In this document: positions 17,658 to 24,951 of the stretch, one piece after another
How positions within the stretch are numbered: position 1 is the stretch's first letter
How the letters are laid out: each line of letters opens with the position of its first letter
Origin: Streptomyces neyagawaensis
Lineage (GTDB): Bacteria > Actinomycetota > Actinomycetes > Streptomycetales > Streptomycetaceae
NCBI RefSeq assembly: GCF_023516595.1
Contig: NZ_JAMGBG010000005.1
Location: 372,001-436,000, forward strand
DNA length: 64,000 nucleotides
Reading direction: 5' to 3'
The notes under the pieces: generated by a model
The model's database searches: none
What the model saw: only the letters and a program-made list of their open reading frames with translations
Told to the model about the DNA's origin: nothing
Position numbers and translations under genes: made by a program

Positions 17658-19013
17658 TCAACCGCCGAACAGCTGGGTCCAGTAGGTGCCCGCGCCGCCG
17701 CCCCCGGTGAATCCCACGCCCATATGGGTGAAGTCGGGCTTCAGGATGTTCGCGCGGTGGCCCGGGCTGTTCATCCAGCCCTCCACCACCTCGGCGGCGG
17801 AACGCTGCCCGCACGCGATGTTCTCCCCGATCGTGCGCCGGGTGGATCCGGCCGCCGCCGCGCGGTGCCAGGGTTCGCCGCCGTCGGGGGAGGTGTGCGC
17901 GTAGAACGCCCGCGCCACCATGTCGTCGCAGTGCGCCTGGGCCGCGACGGTGAGCAGAGGGTCGAAGGCGAGCGGGGGCAGCCCGGCCGCGGTCCGCCGG
18001 GCGTTGGTGAGGGCGATGACCTCGTCCGCCGTCCTCCGCAGCCCCTCGGCGGAGAAGGGCCGGGCCCACAGCGCGGTCCAGTAGACGGTGCCCGTGCGCG
18101 GGTCGGTCGCCTGCCCGAGCCCGGCCTCGCTGCACGCGGGCTCGCAGAGGGTGCGCCGGGCCTGCGGGTCGGACAGGCAGTAGTCGACGAACTCGGCCGG
18201 GGTGCGGGGACCGGACACCAGGTGCTCGCCGACGGTCAGATAGCGGTAACCCCCGGCGGTGACCCGCTGATGGACGGAGAGCCCGTCCGCCCCCTCCGAG
18301 TCGAGCCGCCCCTGCGCGGCCATCGCGGCGGCGTGCGCCCCGGCAGCGGTCGTGAGGGACGGACTGAGCGAGACGGCGGGGGAACCGGCGGCGGCCCGGG
18401 CGGAGTTCACCAGTCCGAGGAAGCCGTCGGGGGAGGGCGCCTGCGGGGGCGTGGGTGCGGCGGGGGAGGGTGCCTGCGCGGATGTGGGCGCGGCGGGGGA
18501 GAGCGCCTGCGGGGTCGTGGGCGCGGTGGCCGTGTCCTCCAGGACATCCACGCCGAAGTCCCTCGCCACGCCCGCGAGTCCGTCCGCGTAACCCTGCCCC
18601 AGGGCCCGGAGCTTCCAGCCCGGCCCCCGGCGGTACAGCTCCGCCAGCAGCAGGACCGTCTCCCGCCGGGGGCGCGGCGGGGTGAAGCGGGCGAGGGCGC
18701 GGCCGTCGGCGCCGGTGACGAACAGGGTCGGGGCGGGGAGGTCGCCGAGGGGTGTGCCCGGTGCGGCCGGGCTGATGACGACGGTGAGGCGGGTCGCTCC
18801 GGGGCGCAGCCGGGGCGGATCCACCGTCAGGGTCCCCCCGGCGAGGCGGGCGCCCGGCGCCGCCGGCTGGTTGTAGAAGACGAAGTCGGCGTCGCCGCCG
18901 ACCCGGCCCGTGTCGTCGGTGACGAGGGCGGATACGTCGAAGGGGCCGGGCACCCTGATCGTCAGGGTGCCGTGCGGCAGGGGCACATTGCCCCCGGGTA
19001 CCAGCTCGCTCAT
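17658..19013 (-). CDS. TerD-like domain fused to two CAP/SCP domains
   Basis: A 451-residue fusion. Residues about 1-160 resemble the TerD/TerE tellurite-resistance stress domain (ADFVFYNQP, ETVLLLAELYRRGPGWKLRALGQGYADGLAGVARDFGVDV). A Pro/Ala/Gln linker of three imperfect repeats (for example SPAAPTSAQAP) leads to two tandem CAP (SCP/PR-1) domains. The second has the full signature AQAHCDDMVARAFYAHTSPDG ... GENIACG ... GWMNSPGHRANIL; the first is diverged. TerD proteins are normally cytoplasmic and CAP proteins secreted, and no signal peptide is visible, so its location is puzzling. The start agrees with the conserved TerD N-terminus (LVPGGNVPL). Confidence 0.85.
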   Translation of the reverse strand: MSELVPGGNVPLPHGTLTIRVPGPFDVSALVTDDTGRVGGDADFVFYNQPAAPGARLAGGTLTVDPPRLRPGATRLTVVISPAAPGTPLGDLPAPTLFVTGADGRALARFTPPRPRRETVLLLAELYRRGPGWKLRALGQGYADGLAGVARDFGVDVLEDTATAPTTPQALSPAAPTSAQAPSPAAPTPPQAPSPDGFLGLVNSARAAAGSPAVSLSPSLTTAAGAHAAAMAAQGRLDSEGADGLSVHQRVTAGGYRYLTVGEHLVSGPRTPAEFVDYCLSDPQARRTLCEPACSEAGLGQATDPRTGTVYWTALWARPFSAEGLRRTADEVIALTNARRTAAGLPPLAFDPLLTVAAQAHCDDMVARAFYAHTSPDGGEPWHRAAAAGSTRRTIGENIACGQRSAAEVVEGWMNSPGHRANILKPDFTHMGVGFTGGGGAGTYWTQLFGG

Positions 19014-19053
19014 CGGGGCCGTCCGTCGCAGTGACCGTCAGCCCGACAACGTC

Positions 19054-19371
19054 TCACCCCCGCAGGGCGGTTCCCGTGCCGTCACCGCGCTCGGCGGCCA
19101 GGGCGTCCTGCCGTCCGGAGCGCATCGACTTCAGCGCCAGCAGCAGGACGCCGATGTCGTCGAGGTACACCGGGTCGGGCAGCACGTCCGTCGGGAGGAC
19201 GAGATAGAGGACGGCACCCCAGAAGATCCACTTGGGGCCGGTGGGGAGCCCGGCCCGCTGGAGGTCGCGCCGGGTGCGCACCAGGCGCAGGAGCAGCCAT
19301 ACGGCCACGCCGAGGACGGCGGCCGCGGCCACCACGATCGCGACGATCACACCCCAGGTCCAGGAGTCCAT
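19054..19371 (-). CDS. YkvA-like DUF1232 small membrane protein
   Basis: A 105-residue protein with one N-terminal transmembrane helix (VIVAIVVAAAAVLGVAVWLLL). The DUF1232 core WIFWGAVLYLVLPTDVLPDPVYLDDIGVL follows, with the usual LPxD-x-x-PD pattern. The function of the family is unknown. It lies downstream of a separate small gene on the same strand. Confidence 0.8.
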   Translation of the reverse strand: MDSWTWGVIVAIVVAAAAVLGVAVWLLLRLVRTRRDLQRAGLPTGPKWIFWGAVLYLVLPTDVLPDPVYLDDIGVLLLALKSMRSGRQDALAAERGDGTGTALRG

Positions 19372-19461
19372 CGGTCCCGCCCCTCGCTCGTCCGTACCTC
19401 TACCCGTACCTTCTCATCGTGTTCCCGGCACGGGCGCCGCCTATCGCGAACGTCGCACGTG

Positions 19462-19845
19462 TCAGTGCGAGGCGCGGGCGTGGTTGTGGTCCACGAGGGC
19501 CTGGCTGACCGCCCGGATGGAGCGGGCGATGTGGCTGAGCTGCATGACCTCGGCGGCGTACATCTTGATCGTGTGCTCGATGACCGACTCGGACATCCCG
19601 AGGCCGGGCAGCTCGGAGCGGGCCGTCTGCAGGGCCGTGCGGGCGACCCGGATCTCGTGCTGGACCTGGATCTGGGCGTGCCGGGCGAGCAGGACGGGGT
19701 GCCGCAGCATCGCCGGGTAGCTGCCGTAACGCGCCGGCACCAGCTCGCGCAACCACTTGGCCGCAGACCGCTCCCAGTCGTAGCTACCGGGTGTCTTGAC
19801 CTGGCACGGCCAGTCCGTGCGGATCGGCGAGGAGGTGAGGGCCAT
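19462..19845 (-). CDS. Conserved hypothetical protein
   Basis: A 127-residue protein of unknown function. It has no signal peptide or membrane segment, and is mostly helical in appearance, with a charged Trp/Arg-rich opening (YDWERSAAKWLRELVPARYG) and a helical second half (VQHEIRVARTALQTARSELPG). The coding pattern is typical of the genome. The ATG at 19845 lacks a strong ribosome-binding site; a GTG two codons upstream is an alternative. The AT-rich region to its right may hold its promoter. Confidence 0.65.
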   Translation of the reverse strand: MALTSSPIRTDWPCQVKTPGSYDWERSAAKWLRELVPARYGSYPAMLRHPVLLARHAQIQVQHEIRVARTALQTARSELPGLGMSESVIEHTIKMYAAEVMQLSHIARSIRAVSQALVDHNHARASH

Positions 19846-20114
19846 GTTCAACACTCCGGTCTTGCATCGAGGCGAAATGAATTCCTGCGGTGGAGTCTTG
19901 GGCGGCCCCGGTCTAGGGGATGGCCGGGGCCGCCGCACCCGGGGCGCCGTGGCGGGTAGGAGCGGACGGTCCCGGGCGGAGGACGCGTCCCGGAGTCTCA
20001 CCGGGCCGCGATCCGGGAGCAGTATTTATATATACCGATGAGTTTGCAAGGGCATGAAAAAATTCATGCCGGGAAAGTTCTGAATAATCCCGTGCTCTGG
20101 GGATGTAGGGGGAC
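19846..20114. promoter_or_regulatory. AT-rich intergenic region with a perfect dyad
   Basis: This 269-bp gap contains the most AT-rich patch I noticed in the window (about 20022-20098). GGCATGAA (20051-20058) and TTCATGCC (20063-20070) form perfect 8-bp arms around AAAA, and a TATTTATATATA tract lies just to the left. Read on the minus strand, TTGCAA and TATAAA-like hexamers could form a promoter for the 127-residue hypothetical gene, though the spacing is short. The dyad may be an operator, perhaps for the neighbouring RpiR-type regulator. Confidence 0.45.
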
Positions 20115-21038
20115 TCAGTCCCTGAGGAAGAACTGGTGCTGCTCGGAGACCTGCTCGTACGCCTCCAGCCGGGCCTGGGTCCGTTCCGGGTCGGCGTCCG
20201 TCATGGCCTGCAGGAGCGCCGAGGACATCATCACCGGGGCGGCGTAGGAGTCGAACACCAGGCGTGAGCCGGTGGCGGTGGCGAAGACGGCGTCGGCCTC
20301 GTCGGCCAGCGGCCCGAGCCCCAGATCGGTCACGAGGGCTACCTTCAGCCCGGCCGTGCGCGCGACCCGCAGCGCGGTGAGCGTCTCCTGCGCGTGCCGG
20401 GGCATGGAGAACGCCAGCAGCCAGGTGCCGCCCGCCTCACGGGACTGCAGCAGCGCGTCGTAGGCGACCGTGCCGCCCTTGGTCACGAGCCGGACGTCGG
20501 GGTGGATACGGCGGGCGGCGTAGGCGAAGTACTCGGCGAGGGCGCCGGAGATCCGCAGGCCGAGGACGGTCAGCGGGGTCGAGCGGGACAGGGCGCGGCC
20601 CACCTCGATCACCTGGTCCGGGTCCGCGAAGTCGCGCCGGAGGTTCTCCAGGTTCTCGATCTCGGCGTCCACGGCGGCCTGGAGCTCGTTGCTGCGGTCC
20701 GGTGCGGGGGCGCCCGGCGCGCTGCCGAGGGCGGCGAGCGCGATGGCCTGGAGCCGCTCCCGCAGCGCGGGGTAGCCGCTGAAGCCGACGGCGGCGGCGA
20801 ACCGGGTCACCGAGGGCTGGCTGACGCCGACGCGGTCGGCGAGGTCCGTGATCGACAGGAACGCGGCCTCGGTGATGTGCTCGATCAGGTACTGGGCGAT
20901 GCGCCGCTGCCCGGGGGAGAGACGGGGCCCGTCGAACAGCTCTCTGAGCCGGGCCGTGGGCGACGGCTCGGTCTCCTCGGCGGTCCGCCCGGACGTGATC
21001 GCTGATGCCTGCGCACGTGCCTGCTGCGGCGATGGCAC
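20115..21038 (-). CDS. MurR/RpiR-family transcriptional regulator
   Basis: A 307-residue regulator. The N-terminal RpiR helix-turn-helix is clear (LSPGQRRIAQYLIEHITEAAFLSITDLADRVGVSQPSVTRFAAAVGF, about residues 40-90). A C-terminal SIS sugar-phosphate-binding domain follows from about 125 (LTVLGLRISGALAEYFAYAARRI ... LLAFSMPRHAQETLTALRVA). Such proteins sense phosphosugars. The GTG at 21038 is chosen because AAGGAGG sits seven bases upstream. No sugar-metabolic operon adjoins it, so its targets are unclear; the AT-rich dyad downstream of its stop is one candidate site. Confidence 0.88.
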   Translation of the reverse strand: MPSPQQARAQASAITSGRTAEETEPSPTARLRELFDGPRLSPGQRRIAQYLIEHITEAAFLSITDLADRVGVSQPSVTRFAAAVGFSGYPALRERLQAIALAALGSAPGAPAPDRSNELQAAVDAEIENLENLRRDFADPDQVIEVGRALSRSTPLTVLGLRISGALAEYFAYAARRIHPDVRLVTKGGTVAYDALLQSREAGGTWLLAFSMPRHAQETLTALRVARTAGLKVALVTDLGLGPLADEADAVFATATGSRLVFDSYAAPVMMSSALLQAMTDADPERTQARLEAYEQVSEQHQFFLRD

Positions 21039-21223
21039 CCGCGCGCCTCCTTCGTCTCCCACGACCACTCAACATAGCCCACGGTCAGCGGGGTGACGGG
21101 CGCGTCCGACGCGCGAGTGAACCGCTCCGGGCCCGGTAGCCGGGGCGCGACCTGCGGGACCCCCGTTTCGGGCCCACCATGGGGGTACACGCAACCCTGT
21201 CGTCCACACCAGGGAGAAGGCTC

Positions 21224-21607
21224 GTGACTCTGCCCCATCTGCCCGTGTCACAGGTCGAGGTCGTGCTCTGCGACTGCTCCGCACAGGACGCCGAGCGCGT
21301 CTTCGCGTGCCTGTGCGCCCATTTCGAGTCGGACCGGAGTCCCGAGGACCCGCCGCACGAGGCCGCGGGCGGCCGACCCACCATGTGGACCGGCACCTAC
21401 GACACGGCGGCCGTCCCCTCCGGCGCCGAGGAACCCTCCGCACGGCTGTCCGGCCCCGTCACCGTCGATGTGCAGGGCAGTCCGCCCGCCGTCCGGATGC
21501 TGCGGGCGGCCCTGGAGGAGAGCTACTCGGTGCGTCAGGTGGGTGTGGACGCCGGCGACCAGGAAGTGAGCCTGCAACTGCGGCTCGAAGGACGACAGGA
21601 GAGCTGA
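21224..21607 (+). CDS. Hypothetical protein preceding a DUF1206 gene
   Basis: A 127-residue protein that I do not recognise. It begins VTLPHLPVSQVEVVLCDCSAQDAERVFACLCAHF, with three cysteines in a potential amphipathic helix, and has a Pro/Ala-rich middle and an acidic, beta-like C-terminus (DQEVSLQLRLEG). The GTG is supported by GGGAGAAGG upstream. Its stop codon overlaps the ATG of the DUF1206 gene by one base, so the two are probably co-translated. Confidence 0.65.
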   Translation: MTLPHLPVSQVEVVLCDCSAQDAERVFACLCAHFESDRSPEDPPHEAAGGRPTMWTGTYDTAAVPSGAEEPSARLSGPVTVDVQGSPPAVRMLRAALEESYSVRQVGVDAGDQEVSLQLRLEGRQES

Positions 21608-22440
21608 TGACGGCAGTGGGGGTGGGCAGCGGGCGTGCGGCCCGTGGTTCTGTGACGGAGGGCGCGGCCCGGGCCGGGCTCACCGCACGCGGTGTGATCT
21701 ATCTGCTGGTCGGGGCGCTGGCCCTGCAGATCGCCTTCGGTGAGGGCGGCGGGCAGCAGGCGGACCGGCAGGGCGCGCTGGAGGAGATATCGGAGAAGCC
21801 GCTGGGGTCGGTCCTGCTGTGGGCCCTCGGTATCGGCGTGGTCGGCATGGCCCTGTGGCGGCTGTCGGAGGCGGTGTTCGGCGCGGCGGGTCCGGACGGC
21901 CGCAAGTGGACCAAGCGGCTCGCGTCGGCCGCCCGGTTCGTCTTCTACACCTTCGTCGCCTACTCGGTGCTGACCTTCGCGGCCGGCTCGGGCGGCGGGA
22001 GCGGCGGGGGAGGGGGCTCCAGCGACGAGCAGTCGAAGGACGTGACGGCGCGCGCCCTGGAACTCCCCGCCGGCCAGTGGCTGGTGGGCGCGGCCGGGGT
22101 CGGCGTGATCGTCGCGGGGGTCTGGATCGCTGTACGGGCCCTGATGCGCTCGTACCACAAGCACCTGCGTCTCGGTGAGATGTCGCGCCGCACCCGCCGT
22201 GCCGTCGATGTCACCGGGGTGGGTGGCGGGCTCGCGCGGGGCCTGGTCTTCGCCGCGGCGGGCGTCTTCGCGGTCCGTGCCGCCATCGACTACGAGCCGG
22301 ACAAGGCCAAGGGCCTCGACGACACCCTGCGCTCCTTCGCCGACACACCCGCCGGCCCCGCGCTCCTCGCCTGTGTCGCGGCGGGCCTCGTCCTCTTCGG
22401 GCTGTTCTCGTTCGCGATGGCGCGCTGGCGCCGGGTCTGA
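21607..22440 (+). CDS. DUF1206 integral membrane protein
   Basis: A 277-residue protein made of three DUF1206 repeats, each a pair of membrane helices preceded by an arginine-containing segment: GLTARGVIYLLVGALAL, KRLASAARFVFYTFVAY and GGLARGLVFAAAGVFAVRAA. A Gly/Ser-rich loop (GSGGGSGGGGGSS) separates repeats two and three. The family function is unknown. It is translationally coupled to the preceding hypothetical gene and convergent with a flavoenzyme gene only seven bases away. Confidence 0.88.
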   Translation: MTAVGVGSGRAARGSVTEGAARAGLTARGVIYLLVGALALQIAFGEGGGQQADRQGALEEISEKPLGSVLLWALGIGVVGMALWRLSEAVFGAAGPDGRKWTKRLASAARFVFYTFVAYSVLTFAAGSGGGSGGGGGSSDEQSKDVTARALELPAGQWLVGAAGVGVIVAGVWIAVRALMRSYHKHLRLGEMSRRTRRAVDVTGVGGGLARGLVFAAAGVFAVRAAIDYEPDKAKGLDDTLRSFADTPAGPALLACVAAGLVLFGLFSFAMARWRRV

Positions 22441-22447
22441 GATTCGC

Positions 22448-24235
22448 TCACGCGAACAACCGGTCGAGGAAGGAGTTCCCGTACACCCGGTGCGGGTCGA
22501 GCCGGTCGAGGACCTGCCGGGCCCCGGCCCAGCCAGGCCCCTCGCCGTCCTCGTACGAGGCGGGTACGACGGTGCGCAGCACCTCCTCGTCGTTCCAGGC
22601 CGCCTCGTCGGTGTACCCCCAGCCCTTCGACCACTCGACGCGGGTGAGGGCGTGACCGCCGTCGTACGTCCTGACCAGGAACCGCTCCAGTTCACGGAAG
22701 AACGCCTCGGCGCCCGGTGTCCCCGGCAGCGTCAGCACGTCCAGCCACACCGCGGTGTCCCACTCGGGCCGGTCGGCGCGCGGCCGCAGTGCCGACAGCA
22801 GCGGGGCCCGGGCGCCGGCCGCCCCGACGTCCGCCGGGTCGTCGAGGCCGGTCACCCGGATCTCGACCGAGCCGTTGACGGGGAAGCTGCCGCGCGCCGC
22901 GTACGCGGCGAGCCGTTCCCGGTAGAAGGACGTGAACTCCGCGATCACACGCTGCACCCGGCTCCGCGAGGTCAGTACCGCGTACCCGTTCGCCGTCACC
23001 CGCAGGGTCGTCGGCCTGACGTAGAGCAGCGTGTTCTTCGACGGCCCCCACAGATCCGCCGACGCCGTGGCCACCAACCCCACCTCCGCCGCGGTCAGTT
23101 GGGCCTTGCCCAGCACCGGGGCCAGATACCAGGCGCCGTCCGACACCATCCGCCCGACCAGGTCCGCGACGACCGTCGGCACGGTGTCCGAGAACGGGTA
23201 GTTGTACGGCGAGGTCACGCGTCGGGAGGTGAGCGGGCGGGTGGGCGCCACGCTCCACACCTTCAGCCAGGGGAACTCGGTGAACGGGAACCAGATCGCC
23301 TCCAGCCGCCCCGCCTCGTCCAGGAAGCTCTCTAAGGTGCGCCCGCCGCTGCCGGGAGCGGCGAACAGCTCCACGGCGGGGATGTCGGTCCGGCTCCGGC
23401 ACCGCAGGTTCGTGTCGGCCCCCACCCGCAGCACGAACTCCGTGATCAGCGCCCGTCCCACATGGGTGAGCAGCGCGGCACCGTCGGCCTCGTCACGGGT
23501 GAACGTCCGCAGCACATACGCGTCGCTGTCGGCGTCCCACACGACCGCCGTCAGCTCCAGCACGAGATTGCTGAGCGAGCCGTAGGTGTGCCCGGGCAGC
23601 CGGGTCTCCCCGTCGGCGGGTACGGCCGTGCCGTGGGCGTCGACGGCGAGGGCGCCGCCGTTGGAGAGGTCCCCGGGCGCCGGACAGGCCGTCACCCCGA
23701 GCCCGTGGCCCTCCAGGAAGGTGAGCAGGCCCTCCAGGGTGGCGCCGGAACCCACCCGGACCGCCGCCGGGTCGGTGGACTCCAGTGACAGGGCGGTGAG
23801 GTGCCCCGTCGGGTCGACGAGCAGCACGGGCGCGCCGGACCCGGTCCCCTCGGTGACGGTCAGCGGCGACCAGCCGTGGGAGAGGCCCCGCGGGCGGATC
23901 CTCCAGCCGTGCCGCCGGGCCCAGTCGACCACCGCCACCGCCTGCTCCCCGTCGGCGGGCGCGCACGCCCACAGGCCGGACGCGGTGATCTCGCCGACCC
24001 AGTTGCGGTACGCGGAGCGGTACAGCTCCACCTCCTCGGGGAAGCCGGGCAGCTCGGCCGCCGCCGAGGCCGGGTCCTGGCGGACGAACTGCGGCGTCAG
24101 CGCGAACGCGGCGGTGCCGAGGAGGAACCCGCGGCGGGACCACGGCGCGGACCACGACGCGGACGATGGCGCGGGCCACTGCGCGGGCCGCCCGGGCTCG
24201 GGCGGGAGGGCGTCGGCCGGCTTGTCGGTGGTCAC
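22448..24235 (-). CDS. Tat-exported VAO-type FAD oxidase (cholesterol oxidase-like)
   Basis: A 595-residue flavoprotein. The Tat signal is WSRRGFLLGTAAFALTP at about residues 32-48. The FAD_binding_4 domain contains RIRPRGLSHGWSPLTV, whose His120 aligns in context with the covalently flavinylated histidine of class II cholesterol oxidases. ACPAPGDLSNGGALAVDAHGTAVPA is a typical VAO loop, and a long substrate domain follows (EAIWFPFTEFPWLKVWSVAP) as in the cholesterol-oxidase substrate-binding family. It would oxidise an alcohol, possibly a sterol, outside the cell while making H2O2. It starts with GTG. No redox partner adjoins it. Confidence 0.85.
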   Translation of the reverse strand: MTTDKPADALPPEPGRPAQWPAPSSASWSAPWSRRGFLLGTAAFALTPQFVRQDPASAAAELPGFPEEVELYRSAYRNWVGEITASGLWACAPADGEQAVAVVDWARRHGWRIRPRGLSHGWSPLTVTEGTGSGAPVLLVDPTGHLTALSLESTDPAAVRVGSGATLEGLLTFLEGHGLGVTACPAPGDLSNGGALAVDAHGTAVPADGETRLPGHTYGSLSNLVLELTAVVWDADSDAYVLRTFTRDEADGAALLTHVGRALITEFVLRVGADTNLRCRSRTDIPAVELFAAPGSGGRTLESFLDEAGRLEAIWFPFTEFPWLKVWSVAPTRPLTSRRVTSPYNYPFSDTVPTVVADLVGRMVSDGAWYLAPVLGKAQLTAAEVGLVATASADLWGPSKNTLLYVRPTTLRVTANGYAVLTSRSRVQRVIAEFTSFYRERLAAYAARGSFPVNGSVEIRVTGLDDPADVGAAGARAPLLSALRPRADRPEWDTAVWLDVLTLPGTPGAEAFFRELERFLVRTYDGGHALTRVEWSKGWGYTDEAAWNDEEVLRTVVPASYEDGEGPGWAGARQVLDRLDPHRVYGNSFLDRLFA

Positions 24236-24268
24236 GTGATCACGCTAGGCGGGAGGGGCGCACATACG

Positions 24269-24302
24269 ACCGATCGGTTCAGCGGATTCACTCGTGCGAG
24301 TG
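24269..24302. promoter_or_regulatory. Pair of palindromes between divergent oxidase and DUF6328 genes
   Basis: ACCGATCGGT (24269-24278) is a perfect 10-bp palindrome. It is followed ten bases later by CACTCG (24289-24294) and CGAGTG (24297-24302), a 6-bp inverted repeat around two bases. Two closely spaced dyads in a divergent promoter region suggest operator sites; no regulator gene adjoins. Confidence 0.35.
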
Positions 24303-24385
24303 AAGCGGTGGATCTTCCCGCTTGTCGGTGCCGGGCGGGGCGCCATCCAGAAAAGGGGGGACACCGACCGAGCCTGGAGGACGCC

Positions 24386-24886
24386 GTGCCCGGCACCGAC
24401 AACGGATACGCCACTCCCGAGCGCGGCCGCGACGAGACGGCGGACGAACGCGCCGACCGCCGCTGGGGCGAACTCATCCAGGAGGTCCGGGTCGCCCAGA
24501 CCGGCGTGCAGATCCTCTTCGGCTTCCTGCTCACCGTCGTGTTCACCCCGCGCTACGCACAGCTGGAACAGACCGAGCAGACCATCTACATCGTGACCGT
24601 CGTCCTGGGCGCCGCCGCCACCGGCGCCCTCATCGGCCCCGTCTCCTTCCACCGGATCGTCGCCGGTCGCCGCATCAAGCCGGCCGCCGTGCTGTGGGCG
24701 GCCCGGCTGACCGTGGTCGGCCTGATCCTGCTGCTCGCCACGATGACCGCCGCGCTGCTGCTGGTCCTGCGCGTGGCCACCCACGACGGCTATGTGCCCT
24801 GGCTGGTGGCGTGTGTGCTCGTCTGGTACCTGCTGTGCTGGTTCGCGCTGCCGGCCTGGATCCGCCGCCGTCATTCCGGCGGGTGA
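24386..24886 (+). CDS. DUF6328 membrane protein
   Basis: A 166-residue protein. A charged N-terminus (DETADERADRRWGELIQEVRVAQTGVQILFGF) leads into four hydrophobic helices. This resembles the actinobacterial DUF6328 family, whose function is unknown. The GTG start is supported by GGAGG six bases upstream. It is divergent from the cholesterol-oxidase-like gene. Confidence 0.78.
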   Translation: MPGTDNGYATPERGRDETADERADRRWGELIQEVRVAQTGVQILFGFLLTVVFTPRYAQLEQTEQTIYIVTVVLGAAATGALIGPVSFHRIVAGRRIKPAAVLWAARLTVVGLILLLATMTAALLLVLRVATHDGYVPWLVACVLVWYLLCWFALPAWIRRRHSGG

Positions 24887-24951
24887 CCTCCGTGACTGGC
24901 GCGAATGGTGGTGTTGCCGCTGGGGCGCGTGGTGCGCCAGCGTGACGTTTC

